Shown: positions 1-9,329, counted from the first letter of the stretch. The stretch is DNA of 64,000 bases from JBGTFE01 sp049799955 (GCA_049799955.1 JBARIW010000135.1:62001-126000), one strand, 5' to 3'. Program-made: numbers and translations. The notes: a model not told the origin generated them from the sequence alone.

Positions 1-228
1 AAAGAACCGTTTGAATCGCTCGTCAAAATGCGTATCTTCAAAGTTACGCCCGATTTTATCAGCGAAGCGCGCGCCGAAGGCTTGACCAATCTCGATGTCG
101 AAGACCTCGTCAAGATGCGAATCTTCAAGATTGACAGCGCGTTTATCCGCCAGGCAAAAGCCGACGGCGTGCCGCTCAAAGTCGAAGCGCTCGTCCAGCG
201 TCGCATCGGCGTCTGGAACAAGGATTAA
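1..228 (+). CDS. C-terminal end of a repeat protein (5' part outside window)
   Basis: The frame is open from base 1 and ends at TAA 226-228, so only the last 75 residues are visible. They form tandem units of about 28-30 residues, each starting with a variant of LVKMRIFK followed by an acidic/aromatic segment (PDFI, SAFI) and a short A-x-G turn. The last unit breaks off after LVQRRIGV. Such repeats occur in acidobacterial proteins as C-terminal tails of BlaR1/M56-type peptidases; that is recalled family knowledge, and the catalytic part cannot be seen here. The internal ATG at base 28 is inside a repeat and is not the real start. A strong terminator follows. The product cannot be named safely. 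Confidence 0.75.
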   Translation, partial: KEPFESLVKMRIFKVTPDFISEARAEGLTNLDVEDLVKMRIFKIDSAFIRQAKADGVPLKVEALVQRRIGVWNKD

Positions 229-315
229 CATCAAATTATAAATTCCGACGTTCCCGTTTACGATTGTTAGGGATGTCAGTTTATAACAGGAAAACGCAGA
301 ATTTATAATTTACCT

Positions 316-348
316 AAAGGAGAAAGATTCGTCTTTCTCCTTTATTTT
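316..348 (+). terminator. Rho-independent terminator after the truncated repeat-protein gene
   Basis: A perfect 12-bp stem (AAAGGAGAAAGA with TCTTTCTCCTTT) closes on a TTCG tetraloop and runs into ATTTTTG. It lies 88 nt after the stop codon of the upstream gene, on the same strand. Confidence 0.8.
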
Positions 349-483
349 TGCGCCTTTAACGAAAAATTATCTTATGGACGCCGACCGTACGCGCGTGATA
401 AAATATAGATAATTGAAAATCTTCCGGGCTTCAGGTTTCTCAACTCACCTGCCTGAAACAAAACCATAAATTCGGTGATTAAT

Positions 484-2166
484 ATGAAGAAGCATTTATT
501 CTTTTCGACGTTTTTGGCGCTTGTTTTTCTTTGTTCGATTAATGTTTCAGCCGCGACTTACGAGGTCGGACCGAGCCAGAGTTTGCAGACAATCGCGCAG
601 GTTCCGTGGGCGACGCTTCAGCCGGGCGATACGGTTTTGATTTACTGGCGTGCGACCGCGTATAAGGAAAAATGGGTGATTTGCCGGCAAGGGACGGCGA
701 GCGCGCCGATTACCGTGCGCGGCGTTCCGAACGCGAGCGGCGATTTGCCGGTGATTGACGGCGCGGGCGCGACGACGCCTTCAAATCTGAATTTTCCGGG
801 CGACGCCCGAAGCGTTATCAAAATCGGCAGCGCGAACATTCCCGCCGACACTTTGCCGAAATATATCACCATCGAAAATCTCGAAATCCGCAGCGCGCAT
901 CCCGATTACGGTTTTACCGACGAGACGGGCGCGAGCGGCGTTTATTCGAGCGCGGCTTCTTCGATTTACGTCGAAAAAGGCGAAAATATAGTTGTGCGAA
1001 ACTGCAAGATTCACGACAGCGCGAACGGATTTTTTGTTGCATCATCAGATGAATTAGCTTCGCGCAATATTCTCGTCGAAGGCAATTATATTTACGGCAA
1101 CGGCATTGTCGGCAGCGCGTTTCAGCACAATAATTACACGGCGGCAATCGGCATCACGTTTCAATACAATCGCTTCGGAGCGCTTCGCGCCGGGGCAAAC
1201 GGCAACGCGCTGAAAGACCGTTCGGCGGGAACAGTCATACGCTATAACTGGATTGAACACGGAAACCGGCAGCTTGACCTTGTCGAAGGCGAGGACAGCA
1301 TTTTGATTCGCAAAGCGCCCGAATATCGCCAAACTTTTGTTTACGGAAATGTTTTAATCGAGCCGGACGGCGCGGGAAATTCGCAAATCACGCATTACGG
1401 CGGCGACGGCGGCGACGCGACGACTTATCGCAAAGGCACGCTTTATTTTTACAACAACACAGTCGTTTCAACCCGAACCGGAAACACGACGCTTTTCCGG
1501 CTTTCGACGGGCGATGAAACGTGCGACGCGCGGAACAATATTTTTCACGTAACGGCAAACGGCGCGAATCTGGCTTTGCTCGACGATACGGGCGTTCTTT
1601 CGATTTCGCACAATTTGTCTAAGCCGGACTGGAGAATCTCGCACGGCGCGGCGACCGGAACTCTCAATAATGACGGCACTTCCGTTTACTGGACAACGCC
1701 CGAATTCGTAAATCTGGCGGCGCAGGATTTTCGTCTCGTTTCGACTGCCGCCGCAGTCAACGCCGGAACTTCTTTAAATTCAAACGCGCTGCCCGGTAAC
1801 AACGTCATTCGTCAATACGTCAAACATCAGCAGGGCGAAGCGCGACCCGTAAACGGAATTTTAGACATCGGCGCGTATGAATTCGGCAACGCGCCTTTGC
1901 AGATTACGACGGCGAGCCTGCCGAACGGTCAGCGCGCCAGATTTTATAATCAAACATTGCAGGCTTCGGGCGGCTCAAACGCATTCGTCTGGACAGTTTC
2001 GGCGGGAATTTTGCCGCTCGGAATGTATCTCGACGCGGCGACCGGAAAAATTGTCGGCAAAGCCGCGCTGAAAGGCGTCTGGAATTTTACGATTACAGCG
2101 CAGGACAGCCAGAATCAGGCGTCTGCGGCGAGCAGGAATTTCACGATTGACGTGAGATTATATTGA
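484..2166 (+). CDS. Secreted right-handed beta-helix protein with C-terminal Ig-like domain
   Basis: Predicted exported protein of 560 residues. An N-terminal signal peptide (MKKHLFF, hydrophobic core, cleavage after VSAA) is followed by a region rich in short I-x-V/N-x-I strands and N-G turns. That pattern (IENLEIRS, IVVRNCKIHDSANG, ILVEGNYIYGNG) is typical of parallel beta-helix proteins such as polysaccharide lyases. Residues from about 470 on look like a putative-Ig (He_PIG) domain (LPLGMYLDAATGKIVGKA). I chose ATG 484 over the in-frame GTG 475 because a GGTG lies 6 nt upstream of it. Substrate unknown; extracellular polysaccharide binding or cleavage is an inference. It stands alone between a terminator and a convergent gene. 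Confidence 0.8.
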   Translation: MKKHLFFSTFLALVFLCSINVSAATYEVGPSQSLQTIAQVPWATLQPGDTVLIYWRATAYKEKWVICRQGTASAPITVRGVPNASGDLPVIDGAGATTPSNLNFPGDARSVIKIGSANIPADTLPKYITIENLEIRSAHPDYGFTDETGASGVYSSAASSIYVEKGENIVVRNCKIHDSANGFFVASSDELASRNILVEGNYIYGNGIVGSAFQHNNYTAAIGITFQYNRFGALRAGANGNALKDRSAGTVIRYNWIEHGNRQLDLVEGEDSILIRKAPEYRQTFVYGNVLIEPDGAGNSQITHYGGDGGDATTYRKGTLYFYNNTVVSTRTGNTTLFRLSTGDETCDARNNIFHVTANGANLALLDDTGVLSISHNLSKPDWRISHGAATGTLNNDGTSVYWTTPEFVNLAAQDFRLVSTAAAVNAGTSLNSNALPGNNVIRQYVKHQQGEARPVNGILDIGAYEFGNAPLQITTASLPNGQRARFYNQTLQASGGSNAFVWTVSAGILPLGMYLDAATGKIVGKAALKGVWNFTITAQDSQNQASAASRNFTIDVRLY

Positions 2167-2194
2167 GAATTTTGATAAAAAATCGCCGGGTCGT

Positions 2195-2782
2195 TTAAGG
2201 TTTTAAGGATTCTTTATCCGTCCCCGTCAACTTATCCGGCGCTTTAGCCAGAAACAAAAATGGCTTTTTCTCTTCATTGAAATCTATCGTCATTCCAAAA
2301 CCGGTACAATAAAGAGCTAACGCGCTTCCGCCGTCGCGCGCCGCCTGCCACCGATTTTTCGGCAGTTTTAACGACTCTGAAACTTTATCAGCAAAGTCTT
2401 TCAAAGATGCGCTGTACATCGAATTGCTAAACACGAACAAAATTGTCAGAACCCTATTATCTTCGCCAAATAAAACCGTAACTTCTTCGAGATTTTCTTT
2501 GTGAGCAGAATTGGCTATTTGTGCTTTTTTAGCGAGTCCGGCGTTATCTCTATCTTCAAACTGTCCCTTTGGAAAGTCATCGGTAAAGACCATTGACGGA
2601 TATTCCTTTTTGACTTCCGTTTTGGTCATCCCCAAACGAAGACCTCGAATCGTCGGAGAATCTTTGAGATTAACCGAACAAAAATCGGAGTTTGACGCCG
2701 CAGTCGTAGTTTTTTCCTGAGCTTTTGCTAATCCAACCGCTCCAAAAAGCAAGAGGAAAATAATTGTAAATTTTAGTTTCAT
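2195..2782 (-). CDS. Secreted protein of unknown function
   Basis: 195 residues. A clear signal peptide (MKLKF, then a long I/L/F core, AKAQ cleavage site) indicates export. The mature part contains RGLRLGMTKTEV, a turn-helix motif seen at the start of small periplasmic proteins of unknown function, followed by alternating strand-like segments (VTVLFGEDNRVLTILFVF). Two cysteines (near residues 36 and 158) could form a disulfide in the periplasm. It is convergent with the beta-helix gene, 28 nt apart. I do not recognise a named family. Confidence 0.7.
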   Translation of the reverse strand: MKLKFTIIFLLLFGAVGLAKAQEKTTTAASNSDFCSVNLKDSPTIRGLRLGMTKTEVKKEYPSMVFTDDFPKGQFEDRDNAGLAKKAQIANSAHKENLEEVTVLFGEDNRVLTILFVFSNSMYSASLKDFADKVSESLKLPKNRWQAARDGGSALALYCTGFGMTIDFNEEKKPFLFLAKAPDKLTGTDKESLKP

Positions 2783-2807
2783 AACTGCTCAATTTATATG
2801 TAATTTA

Positions 2808-3455
2808 TTATTCAAACTGCTTCTTAAATTCCTCAAATTCCTGCCGGAACAAATTAAATTCGCTTCTCAGGTTTTCCAGCTCGCGTTCGAGATTTTCTAC
2901 GCGTTCGTTGTCCGCCGCGCTGCGTGAAACGATTCGTTCCGGCGGCTGGTAAGATGTAACTTCGCCGGACAGAAGATGTGCGAAACGCGCCTCTTTTTGT
3001 CCCGCCTGGCGTTCTAATTTCACGACCAGCGGCTCGTCGCGCCGCATAAGCGCGTCGAGAGTTTCGTTGACTTCGCCGAGACCTGAAAATTCGTAAAGTC
3101 TGCCGGTTCGCTCGCGCAGCTCGCCGAGCGTTTGCGCGCCGCGAAGCATTAGAACGCATAAAACGGCGGTTTCCGATGATTCAAGCTCGTAAACCTGCGG
3201 CAGCATGTGTTTGTATTTCGGCACGCGCGAAGTGCTTCCGTAAAAAACATAGACGAGATTTCGGTCGCGCAAAGTCTCAAGCGCCTGCGTAACCGTTTCT
3301 TCCGTGAAAGAGACGACCGGCTCGCGGTTCGTTTTCTGGTTGCAGGCGGCGACAAGGGCGTTCATCGTCAAAGGATAATATTCGGGCGTCGTCAGTTGTT
3401 TTTCGACTAATGCGCCGACGATTCGCGCTTCGGTTTCGGTTAAATTTTCGGACAT
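2808..3455 (-). CDS. YceH-family (DUF480) protein
   Basis: 215 residues from ATG 3455 (MSENLTETEARIVGALVEKQ). The N-terminal half has the YceH signature: TPEYYPLTMNALVAACNQKTNREPV, then a second winged-helix-like unit (SETAVLCVLMLRGAQTLGELRERTGRLYEF). The C-terminus is a short coiled coil (VENLERELENLRSEFNLFRQEFEEF). The family is widespread, with two tandem winged-helix domains, and its cellular role is poorly defined. The longer reading from 3494 would add 13 residues coded inside an inverted repeat and is unlikely. A TATAAT-like box on the minus strand (3469-3474) lies just upstream of the chosen start. Confidence 0.9.
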   Translation of the reverse strand: MSENLTETEARIVGALVEKQLTTPEYYPLTMNALVAACNQKTNREPVVSFTEETVTQALETLRDRNLVYVFYGSTSRVPKYKHMLPQVYELESSETAVLCVLMLRGAQTLGELRERTGRLYEFSGLGEVNETLDALMRRDEPLVVKLERQAGQKEARFAHLLSGEVTSYQPPERIVSRSAADNERVENLERELENLRSEFNLFRQEFEEFKKQFE

Positions 3456-3479
3456 ATTCAGTTGATAGATTATAACAAG

Positions 3480-3599
3480 AAAAGGCGGAAACACGACTGT
3501 AAAGGAGTGTGTAAAATTTCATTCGGAATCAAAATGAGCATTTTTTCTCGGCTCCTTGTAACATAGACACACTCCCTGACGGTCGTGTTTCCGCCTTTT
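3480..3599. repeat. 120-bp MITE-like element with 33-bp terminal inverted repeats
   Basis: The two ends, 3480-3512 and 3567-3599, are inverted copies matching at 30 of 33 positions, with the outer 18 bp perfect (AAAAGGCGGAAACACGAC). The 54-bp centre has no reading frame of note. The flanks carry a near direct repeat (tataacaa at 3471-3478, tattacaa at 3601-3608, 7 of 8), which could be a decayed target-site duplication. It sits between two divergent genes. A large regulatory hairpin is the alternative reading. Confidence 0.55.
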
Positions 3600-3616
3600 G
3601 TATTACAATTTAAAGT

Positions 3617-4195
3617 GTGAAAATCTTAGTAGCTCGCTCCGCATCGGAAATCGAAACAGCTTACGAAAAACTTTCTTCAACCGCCGTTTTAGGTTGCGAT
3701 ACGGAAACTTCTTCGCTTTCGGCGCGGCACGGAAAACTGTTTTCCGTCCAGTTTTCCGACGGCGATTTCAACGTTCTCGTTCCAATCAGCGAAGGCATCG
3801 CTTTAGGACAACTCGCCGCGATTCTGGAAAATCCGAACGTCGTCAAAATTTTTCACAACGCCAAATTCGATTTGGAATTTTTGCGCGAAAACGGCTACCA
3901 AACGCAAAACGTCTTCTGCACAATGATTGCCGAAAAGGTTTTGACGCGCGGCGCCGGACAATCTTCATCTTTGGCGGAAACGCTTTATCGATATTTCGCC
4001 GTCGATTTGGACAAATCGCAGCGGGCGAAATTTACAAAAAACTGGAACGGCGTCTGGACGGAAGAGCTTGTAAATTACGCGCTCTCGGACGTTGTTTTTC
4101 TGCCGGAATTGATGAAAGAACAACAGCTCTGGCTGGAAAGATTGGGTTTGACGCAGGAATTTGAAAATCAAATGAAACGTATCTTCAAGTTATAA
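3617..4195 (+). CDS. DEDDy 3'-5' exonuclease (RNase D-like domain)
   Basis: 192 residues. The DEDDy exonuclease residues are all visible: D28 and E30 in CDTET, D85 in HNAKFD, and Y154/D158 in YALSD. This predicts a two-metal 3'-5' exonuclease acting on RNA or DNA ends. It is only the nuclease domain; full-length RNase D (about 375 residues) adds HRDC domains that are absent here. The start is GTG 3617 with a weak ribosome site. It lies divergent from the YceH gene across the inverted-repeat element. Whether it processes tRNA or acts in DNA repair cannot be told from the sequence. Confidence 0.88.
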   Translation: MKILVARSASEIETAYEKLSSTAVLGCDTETSSLSARHGKLFSVQFSDGDFNVLVPISEGIALGQLAAILENPNVVKIFHNAKFDLEFLRENGYQTQNVFCTMIAEKVLTRGAGQSSSLAETLYRYFAVDLDKSQRAKFTKNWNGVWTEELVNYALSDVVFLPELMKEQQLWLERLGLTQEFENQMKRIFKL

Positions 4196-4361
4196 ATTTC
4201 CCGTCGTAAGACAAAGTTACATTTCACATAAGCCATTTTAATAACCTCGACAATACGTATTTTTATCCCGGTTTCATAGACTAAATCAAATGACGGTTTG
4301 TCTAATCAGGCGACGCTTGATGCAAAAAGCATAAGTTTTAAATTTTCAAGGGGTTTATAAA

Positions 4362-6830
4362 ATGAAGTTTTTTATTAGAAGTTTTTTTACCTTTCTTTTT
4401 TTATCAATTTTAGCTTTCCCGGTTTTTCCACAAATTAATCAGGGCAATTTAAGCGGAAAAATTACCGATTCGAGCGGCGCGGCTCTGGCGGGCGTCCGCA
4501 TTAACGCGCGCAGCAAAGCGACCGGCGAGGAATTTACCGTTCAGACCGATTCAGCAGGTAATTTTCACCTCGAAAATCTCCCGGAAGGCGAGTATCGCCT
4601 GACTGCCGAAGCTGCCGGTTTTTCTTCTTCGTCGCGCGAAATATCGCTGCCCGCGAATAAAAATATCGAGATAAGCTTAGCCGTCGGAAATATTTCGGAA
4701 ACGGTAACCGTAACAGCGACCAGAACCGAGCTGACGACGACCGAAACCGCTGTTCCGGTCAGTATTCTCGGACGCGAAGAATTAGAGCGCGGAACATTTA
4801 ACACAATCGGCGACGTTTTTCGCAATCTGCCCGCGACTTCGACCGTTAACGAAGGCGCGTTTCAGGTGCGCCCGCGCATTCGCGGATTGGACAGCAACCG
4901 CGTTTTGATTTTAGTTGACGGCGAAAGATTAAATAACGCCAGAACTTCGACCGGACAATCCGGCGTCGAAATCGGTCTGGTCGAAGTCGAGCAAATCCAA
5001 ACTCTGGAAGTTGCGCGCGGCGCCGGTTCGGTGCTTTACGGAACCGATGCGCTCGCCGGAACAATCAATATCATTACAAAAGATACGCCCGCGCGGCGCG
5101 CAAACGGCTTTCGTTTCGGCGGAACTTTTAACGGCTTTTATAGCTCGAACGAAAACGGCAGGCGCGCTAGTTTGGCGATAAATGGCTCAAACAATTTTTT
5201 CGCTTTCCGCGTCTCGCAGTCGCTCGAAAGATTCGATAATTATTTTACGGGAAACAACAAAGGCGCGCTTTTCGACGGCGTAACCGCTGGCGGCGAGGTT
5301 CTGAATTCGCAGTCGCACGGCGGAAATACGCAGGCGACCGTCAGATTTTTTCTAAACGAAAACAGCAATCTGAAATTTAACTACGAGCGCCGCCGCGCCG
5401 CAAATATCGGCTCGCCGACGCTCGTAGGTGTGTTCAACGCCTTTTTTCCATTCTCGAATCGCGATAAATTTTCGACGCGTTATGAAGGCACGAATTTCAA
5501 CAAATATCTGGCGCGGGTTTCAGCCAGTTTTTATTACCAGCGCCAGAACCGGAATTTTACGAACATCTTAAACGTCCCGGCTGCGCCGCCGTTTTTCCCC
5601 GGTCAATATCAATCGAGCGAAACCGTAACCGATACGAAAACCGCCGGTTTTGACGTGCAGAGCAACTGGCTTTTGAGTACGAAAAATCTGCTTACAGCCG
5701 GATTCAGCTTTTTCCGCGATACAAACAACGACGAGCGTTTTATCCGTCGCCGTACGCCGAATTTTGCCGTATTTCCGCCGGCTTTAGTGAGCAGCGAAGA
5801 CCGTACGAAAAGCGTTCCCGACGCTAATTTCGGCAGTTTTGCCGTTTTCGCGCAAGACCAGTTTGATTTGACAAGTCGTCTGAAACTCACCGGCGGCGTG
5901 CGCGTCGATTATTTTCGTTCGAACGCAAAACCGACGACGGGCTTTGCGCTTCCCGCTTCTTTTACGGCTTCCCAAATCGAAGATTTAGGCTTAAACGGTT
6001 TAACGAGCGGCTTGAATGTCAGCCAAACGGCGATTACGGGCGACTTTGGCGTGGTTTATAAATTGACTGAAAACGTCAGCCTGACCGGACGCGTCGGGCG
6101 TTCCTTTCGCGTGCCGAATCTTTTCGAGCGATTTTTCACCGACGCCGGTTCGGTTGGTGGTTTTGTTGTCGGCAACCCGAATCTAAAACCGGAAAGCGGT
6201 ATTAACTTCGACGCGGGCGCAAAATTCCGCACATCGAAATTTGCGGGTTCGCTTACCTATTTCAACAATACTTATCGCGATTTTCTTTCAAATCAGCTCG
6301 CCTTTGACCGCAACGGTCAGCCGATTCGAATCATTCTTCCCGGACAGACGCCGATTGATGTTTACCAGACAATCAATATCGGCAAAGCACGCATTCAAGG
6401 TGTCGAAGTCGAAGGCGAATATCCGATTAAGCTCGGCAGCGGTTTTCTGACGCCGGGCGGAAATTTTTCATATCTGCGCGGCGACGATTTGACGGCTGAC
6501 CAGCCTTTAAATTTCATAACGCCTCTCAAAACCGTTCTTAATCTGCGCTGGCAGGATTTGCAGAGCCGCTATTTTGCCGAATGGACAACGCGCGTTGCCG
6601 GCAAGCAATCGCGTCTTTCGCCCGCGTTTTTCCAGTTAAATGGCGGAGCCGAAAGCGGATTTGCCGTAAGCGAGATTCGAGGCGGCTACAATTTTCGCCG
6701 CGAGCATTATCGTCTGAGCATCAATGCGGGATTGAATAATTTGTTCAATAGATATTATTTCGAGCAGTTCGTCTTCGCACCGGCACGCGGTCGCTCTTTT
6801 GTCGTCGGCACGACATGGGAAATTTTCTAA
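4362..6830 (+). CDS. TonB-dependent outer-membrane receptor with carboxypeptidase-regulatory-like N-domain
   Basis: 822 residues, outer membrane. A signal peptide ends near FPVFPQ. Residues about 27-105 form a CarboxypepD_reg-like domain (GNLSGKITDSSGAALAGVRI...). The plug follows at about 115-240 (ETVTVTATRTEL, VRPRIRGLDSNRVLILVDGERLN, GAGSVLYGTDALAGTINIIT). The rest is the 22-strand barrel, ending in aromatic-rich strands and a C-terminal Phe (VVGTTWEIF), as expected for barrel assembly. The substrate is unknown; the plug resembles siderophore/cobalamin-type receptors more than SusC. It has an AGGGG ribosome site 8 nt before ATG. I looked for a cobalamin riboswitch in the 166-nt leader and saw none. 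Confidence 0.93.
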   Translation: MKFFIRSFFTFLFLSILAFPVFPQINQGNLSGKITDSSGAALAGVRINARSKATGEEFTVQTDSAGNFHLENLPEGEYRLTAEAAGFSSSSREISLPANKNIEISLAVGNISETVTVTATRTELTTTETAVPVSILGREELERGTFNTIGDVFRNLPATSTVNEGAFQVRPRIRGLDSNRVLILVDGERLNNARTSTGQSGVEIGLVEVEQIQTLEVARGAGSVLYGTDALAGTINIITKDTPARRANGFRFGGTFNGFYSSNENGRRASLAINGSNNFFAFRVSQSLERFDNYFTGNNKGALFDGVTAGGEVLNSQSHGGNTQATVRFFLNENSNLKFNYERRRAANIGSPTLVGVFNAFFPFSNRDKFSTRYEGTNFNKYLARVSASFYYQRQNRNFTNILNVPAAPPFFPGQYQSSETVTDTKTAGFDVQSNWLLSTKNLLTAGFSFFRDTNNDERFIRRRTPNFAVFPPALVSSEDRTKSVPDANFGSFAVFAQDQFDLTSRLKLTGGVRVDYFRSNAKPTTGFALPASFTASQIEDLGLNGLTSGLNVSQTAITGDFGVVYKLTENVSLTGRVGRSFRVPNLFERFFTDAGSVGGFVVGNPNLKPESGINFDAGAKFRTSKFAGSLTYFNNTYRDFLSNQLAFDRNGQPIRIILPGQTPIDVYQTINIGKARIQGVEVEGEYPIKLGSGFLTPGGNFSYLRGDDLTADQPLNFITPLKTVLNLRWQDLQSRYFAEWTTRVAGKQSRLSPAFFQLNGGAESGFAVSEIRGGYNFRREHYRLSINAGLNNLFNRYYFEQFVFAPARGRSFVVGTTWEIF

Positions 6831-6838
6831 AAGAATTC

Positions 6839-6980
6839 ACCACAAAGAACACCGAAGAGCACAGAGATTTTTAAGAACGAATTGACAGGGATGAAGAGGA
6901 TGAGCAGGGATATTTAAATAATTTTTTATCCCTGTTTATCCCTTTCATCCCTGTCAATTCTTCTCTGTGTTCTCTGTGGT
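6839..6980. repeat. Long-word intergenic palindrome
   Basis: Inverted arms: the left reads ACCACAAAGAACACCGAAGA... then GACAGGGATGAAGAGGATGA, and the right carries the complement (TCATCCCTGTCAATTC, TCTCTGTGTTCTCTGTGGT). It fills the gap between two convergent genes and could end transcription from both sides. Related words recur at 7475-7590 and 45392-45520. Confidence 0.7.
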
Positions 6981-6990
6981 AAATTATGTT

Positions 6991-7464
6991 CTACCAGCGA
7001 TGATACGCCGGGTGTCCTTCTTTGACGGCGACGAATAATCCTTTGCAGGTGGCGCAGACTTTATCGTTGGCAATCAATTCGGCTTCGACCGTCGCGCGGT
7101 CTTCGCTTGATTCGACGACACGCGCTTTTAAGTAAATCGTCGCGTCAAACGGCGTCGGGCGCAAAAGCTTTATCGAATAATTTGCCGTAACGGTGCAGTC
7201 AGGCTCGCTTTTTCCATCCTTTTTCATCAAAAAATAAGCCGCCGTCCAGTTTGAATGACAATCGAGAAGCGCGCCGACGATTCCGCCGTTGAGCATTCCG
7301 GGAAACGCCTGGTGATGCTTTTCGGCGTGCCATTCGGCAACGACTTCTTCGCCGTCTTCTGACGGAAAACTTCTGATTTGCAAGCCCATCTGATTTGCCA
7401 CGCCGCAGCCGAAACAGATTCCGTTCGGCGCAAAAGTTTCCTGTAGAGATTTTTCTTCGTTCAT
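6991..7464 (-). CDS. PaaI-like hotdog-fold thioesterase
   Basis: 157 residues. The motif NGGIVGALLDCHSNWTA is the hotdog-fold helix with the catalytic region of PaaI/4HBT thioesterases. NGICFGCGVANQMGLQ near the N-terminus is a common N-terminal signature of this subgroup. The enzyme should hydrolyse an acyl-CoA thioester in the cytoplasm; the acyl group is unknown. It stands alone, flanked on both sides by palindromic intergenic repeats, so it probably has its own transcript. Confidence 0.85.
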   Translation of the reverse strand: MNEEKSLQETFAPNGICFGCGVANQMGLQIRSFPSEDGEEVVAEWHAEKHHQAFPGMLNGGIVGALLDCHSNWTAAYFLMKKDGKSEPDCTVTANYSIKLLRPTPFDATIYLKARVVESSEDRATVEAELIANDKVCATCKGLFVAVKEGHPAYHRW

Positions 7465-7474
7465 AAGAAAATTT

Positions 7475-7590
7475 AACCACAGATTAATGCAGAAGAAAAT
7501 TAACAGCGATGAAGAAGATGAAAAAGGATTTTAAGAGATTGTTTTCATCCCTGTCTATCTCCTTCATCCCTGTTAATTCTTCTTTGTATT
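7475..7590. repeat. Long-word intergenic palindrome
   Basis: An imperfect inverted repeat built from words such as AATTAACAGCGATGAAGAAGATGA and the complement CATCCCTGTCTATCTCCTTC. It lies in the divergent gap between the thioesterase and cstA and shares words with the element at 6839-6980. Confidence 0.6.
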
Positions 7591-7655
7591 ATTAATAAAA
7601 ATATCGTAAATTTATCTCGCCTCAGTTTTTCAAAAACAAACAACGGAGAAATTTT

Positions 7656-9329
7656 ATGCTTGCGCTTCTGGCAATCGTCTTTTTAATCTGGCTCGTTTTC
7701 GGATATTTCGCCTACGGACGCTGGATTGCGAAACAATTTCAGCTCGACGACGAGCGCGAAACGCCCGCAAATGCGGTCAACGACGGCGAAGATTTTATCC
7801 CGACCAAGCCTTTTTATCTTTTCGGGCAGCATTTTTCGGCAATCGCGGCGGCAGGTCCGATTGCCGGACCGATTATCGCGTGTCAGGCGTTCGGCTGGCT
7901 GCCGTGTCTTTTGTGGATTGCGCTCGGGGTGGTTTTAATCGGCGCGGTTCACGATTTTTCTTCGCTCGCGTCAAGCGTCAGGCACGGCGCGCAAAGCATC
8001 GCCGAAATAACGCGCGAAAAATTGGGAAACGGCGCGGGACGGGCGATGATGGCGTTTATCTGGATTGCTTTGATTTACGTTATCGTTGCTTTTACGGACA
8101 TCACCGCCGGAACTTTTGTCGCGGGCGACGAAGCCCTGCAAAACGCGGCGGGCTTTAATCCGGGCGGCGCGGTCGCGTTTGCCAGCGTTACGTATCTCGG
8201 TCTTTCGATTGTGCTCGGTTTGGTCGAAAAATATTTGAAGCCGCCGCTCTGGCTTTCGACAATCATTTTCGTTCCCGCAACTTTCGCGCTTTCTTTCTTA
8301 GGCACAAAATTCTCGACCGTTTTCCTTTTTGAGCATACGACGTGGGCGGTTTTGATTTTGATTTACTGCATTATTGCATCTTTAGTTCCGGTCTGGGCAT
8401 TGCTTCAGCCGCGCGGTTATCTCGGCGGATTCGTGCTTTATACGGCAATCGCCGTCGGCGTTATCGGGATTTTCTTCGGCGGTTACGAGATTCAGCAGCC
8501 GCAATTCAAATCGTGGGACATCGGCGGAATGACCGGAACGCTTTTCCCGTTTTTGTTTGTAACAATCGCCTGCGGCGCGTGCTCGGGCTTTCACGGGCTG
8601 GTCTGTTCGGGCACGACATCAAAGCAAATCGACAAGGAGACGCACACGAAATCGGTCGGCTACGGCGCGATGCTCGCCGAAGGTTTTGTCGCTTTTATCG
8701 CGCTTGTAACAATTATGATTATCGCGTCCGACGCGGCAAAAGGCGTTTCGCCCGGAAAGATTTACGGCAACGGCATCGGCGAATTTCTGACCATTTTAAT
8801 CGGCAAACAAAATCTGCCGTTTGCGATAACCTTCGGCGCGATGGCTTTTTCGACGTTTGTTTTCGACACGCTCGATGTAAGCTTACGGCTCGGACGATAC
8901 ATCGTGCAGGAATTGTTCGGCTTAAAGGGACGAATCGGCGCGCTTACCGGAACTCTGGCAACAATCATCTTACCTTTTATCTGCGTTTTGATTGCGCCGA
9001 AAGGAAGCTGGAACGACTTCTGGACGCTTTTCGGCGCGTCGAACCAACTGCTCGCGGCGCTGACGCTTTTATCAATCACCGTCTGGCTTTACGGGGCGCG
9101 AAAGCGCATCGCTTTTACGCTTTTGCCGATGCTTTTCGTCCTCGTCATCACGCTCTGGGCTTTGACGGGTCTGGTTATCGGAAACTTTAAAGCGGCAAAC
9201 GGTTTTGACGTAAAATTCGTCAACGGCGTCGCTTCGCTCGCTTTAATTTCACTGGCGATTTATCTGGTGATTACGGCAGTTTTGAAGCTGCGAAAGGAAA
9301 GAAAATTAATTCCGGCAGAAAGCGTTTGA
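7656..9329 (+). CDS. cstA: Carbon starvation protein CstA (peptide/pyruvate-type transporter)
   Basis: 557 residues with about 14 hydrophobic segments. CstA hallmarks are clear: HFSAIAAAGPIAGPIIACQAFGWLP near the N-terminus, VHDFSSLASSVRHGAQSIAEI, and CGACSGFHGLVCSGTTSKQI in the middle. It is an inner-membrane transporter linked to peptide or pyruvate uptake under starvation. E. coli CstA has about 700 residues; this one belongs to the shorter branch. Its start ATG has a CGGAGAA site 7 nt upstream. The stop codon abuts a heptamer hairpin at 9329. No LytTR or two-component regulator lies next to it. Confidence 0.93.
   Translation: MLALLAIVFLIWLVFGYFAYGRWIAKQFQLDDERETPANAVNDGEDFIPTKPFYLFGQHFSAIAAAGPIAGPIIACQAFGWLPCLLWIALGVVLIGAVHDFSSLASSVRHGAQSIAEITREKLGNGAGRAMMAFIWIALIYVIVAFTDITAGTFVAGDEALQNAAGFNPGGAVAFASVTYLGLSIVLGLVEKYLKPPLWLSTIIFVPATFALSFLGTKFSTVFLFEHTTWAVLILIYCIIASLVPVWALLQPRGYLGGFVLYTAIAVGVIGIFFGGYEIQQPQFKSWDIGGMTGTLFPFLFVTIACGACSGFHGLVCSGTTSKQIDKETHTKSVGYGAMLAEGFVAFIALVTIMIIASDAAKGVSPGKIYGNGIGEFLTILIGKQNLPFAITFGAMAFSTFVFDTLDVSLRLGRYIVQELFGLKGRIGALTGTLATIILPFICVLIAPKGSWNDFWTLFGASNQLLAALTLLSITVWLYGARKRIAFTLLPMLFVLVITLWALTGLVIGNFKAANGFDVKFVNGVASLALISLAIYLVITAVLKLRKERKLIPAESV

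Noticed and set aside
3598..4164. 188-codon frame overlapping the DEDDy exonuclease
   Set aside because: Arg/Phe-rich shadow of the real gene; no motif.
4196..4361. Cobalamin riboswitch before the TonB receptor
   Set aside because: No B12-box-like core is visible in the 166-nt leader.
8342..9190. Long plus-strand frame (282 codons) inside cstA
   Set aside because: Shadow frame rich in Arg, produced by the codon bias of cstA.
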